Shown piece after piece: positions 5,902 to 6,032 of a DNA stretch of 6,032 nucleotides; position 1 is the first letter of the stretch, and each line of letters opens with the position of its first letter. Where the stretch lies: contig JAAYJP010000254.1 of NCBI GenBank assembly GCA_012522875.1, positions 1 to 6,032 on the forward strand. The letters run 5' to 3'. The notes under the pieces were generated by a model that ran no database searches, was not told where the DNA came from, and saw nothing but the letters and a program-made list of their open reading frames with translations. Source of the DNA: Clostridiales bacterium (lineage in GTDB: Bacteria; Bacillota; Clostridia; Christensenellales; Aristaeellaceae). A program made the translations under genes and the position numbers.

Positions 5902-6032
5902 CGCGCGGGGAAGCACTTCCCTCAATTCATCCTGCGGACAGGCTGTTTTTGGCCAGCGCTTTCGCGAAGTTTCTTCCCTTCCACGCCACCCCTGATGGCA
6001 GCAGGCAGGCCTGTTTGGTTCCATAAGCCCTC
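5902..6032. other. Intergenic tail with weak hairpins, possible terminator region
   Basis: No convincing gene is seen after the kdpE stop. GGGAA/TTCCC (5908-5912 and 5917-5921, loop GCAC) makes a 5-pair hairpin seven bases past the stop but is followed by TCAATT rather than a T-run. CCTG/CAGG around a CGGA loop (5931-5942) is followed closely by TTTTT (5946-5950), yet has only four pairs. Either could be a weak transcription terminator for the operon; neither is strong. Confidence 0.25.

Noticed and set aside
5776..6024. Possible convergent minus-strand gene at the right edge
   Set aside because: Most of it overlaps the kdpE winged-helix coding sequence, the part outside has no recognisable motif, and no good ribosome binding site was seen before its start.
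1..6032. CRISPR array, insertion sequence, tRNA or rRNA genes, phage or defence genes
   Set aside because: No regularly spaced repeats, transposase motifs, terminal inverted repeats or structural RNA signatures were seen; coding space is filled by transport and signalling genes.

Overview
The window (about 55% GC by eye) reads as a chromosomal segment of a Bacillota/Clostridia-like bacterium. Most genes carry strong AGGAGG-type ribosome binding sites with optimal spacing, the potassium transporter genes resemble the KtrAB type, and a KdpDE-type two-component system in its short form lies beside them. The taxonomic call is an inference from gene style only; no rRNA or marker gene is present.

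The left end (19-939, minus strand) holds a complete RbsB-like sugar-binding protein of an ABC importer. The rest of that transporter would lie outside the window, to the left. A divergent intergenic region of about 280 bases (940-1215) follows. It contains a plausible promoter for the binding-protein gene, a short inverted repeat, and a doubtful 57-codon open frame.

From 1216 to 5901 five genes run on the plus strand in operon-like order: a small membrane-anchored protein of unknown function (its C-terminal half resembles the second half of a TrkA/RCK N-terminal domain), ktrB (K+ translocating subunit), ktrA (cytosolic RCK gating subunit), a shortened kdpD-like sensor kinase and a kdpE-like response regulator. 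Junctions are a 7-base overlap, 11 bases, 93 bases and a 31-base overlap. The 93-base gap between ktrA and kdpD contains a strong 37-base hairpin ending two bases before the kdpD ribosome binding site. No kdpFABC genes are present, so the likely arrangement is a KdpDE-type sensor system beside, and possibly controlling, a Ktr channel-type transporter: KtrB passes K+, KtrA gates it in response to nucleotide (and perhaps c-di-AMP), and KdpD/KdpE sense potassium or osmotic state and adjust expression.

After 5901 the last 131 bases show no convincing gene, only weak hairpins. The least ordinary features are the half-RCK protein at the head of the operon and the hairpin in front of kdpD. Neither amounts to clear evidence of a wholly new system.
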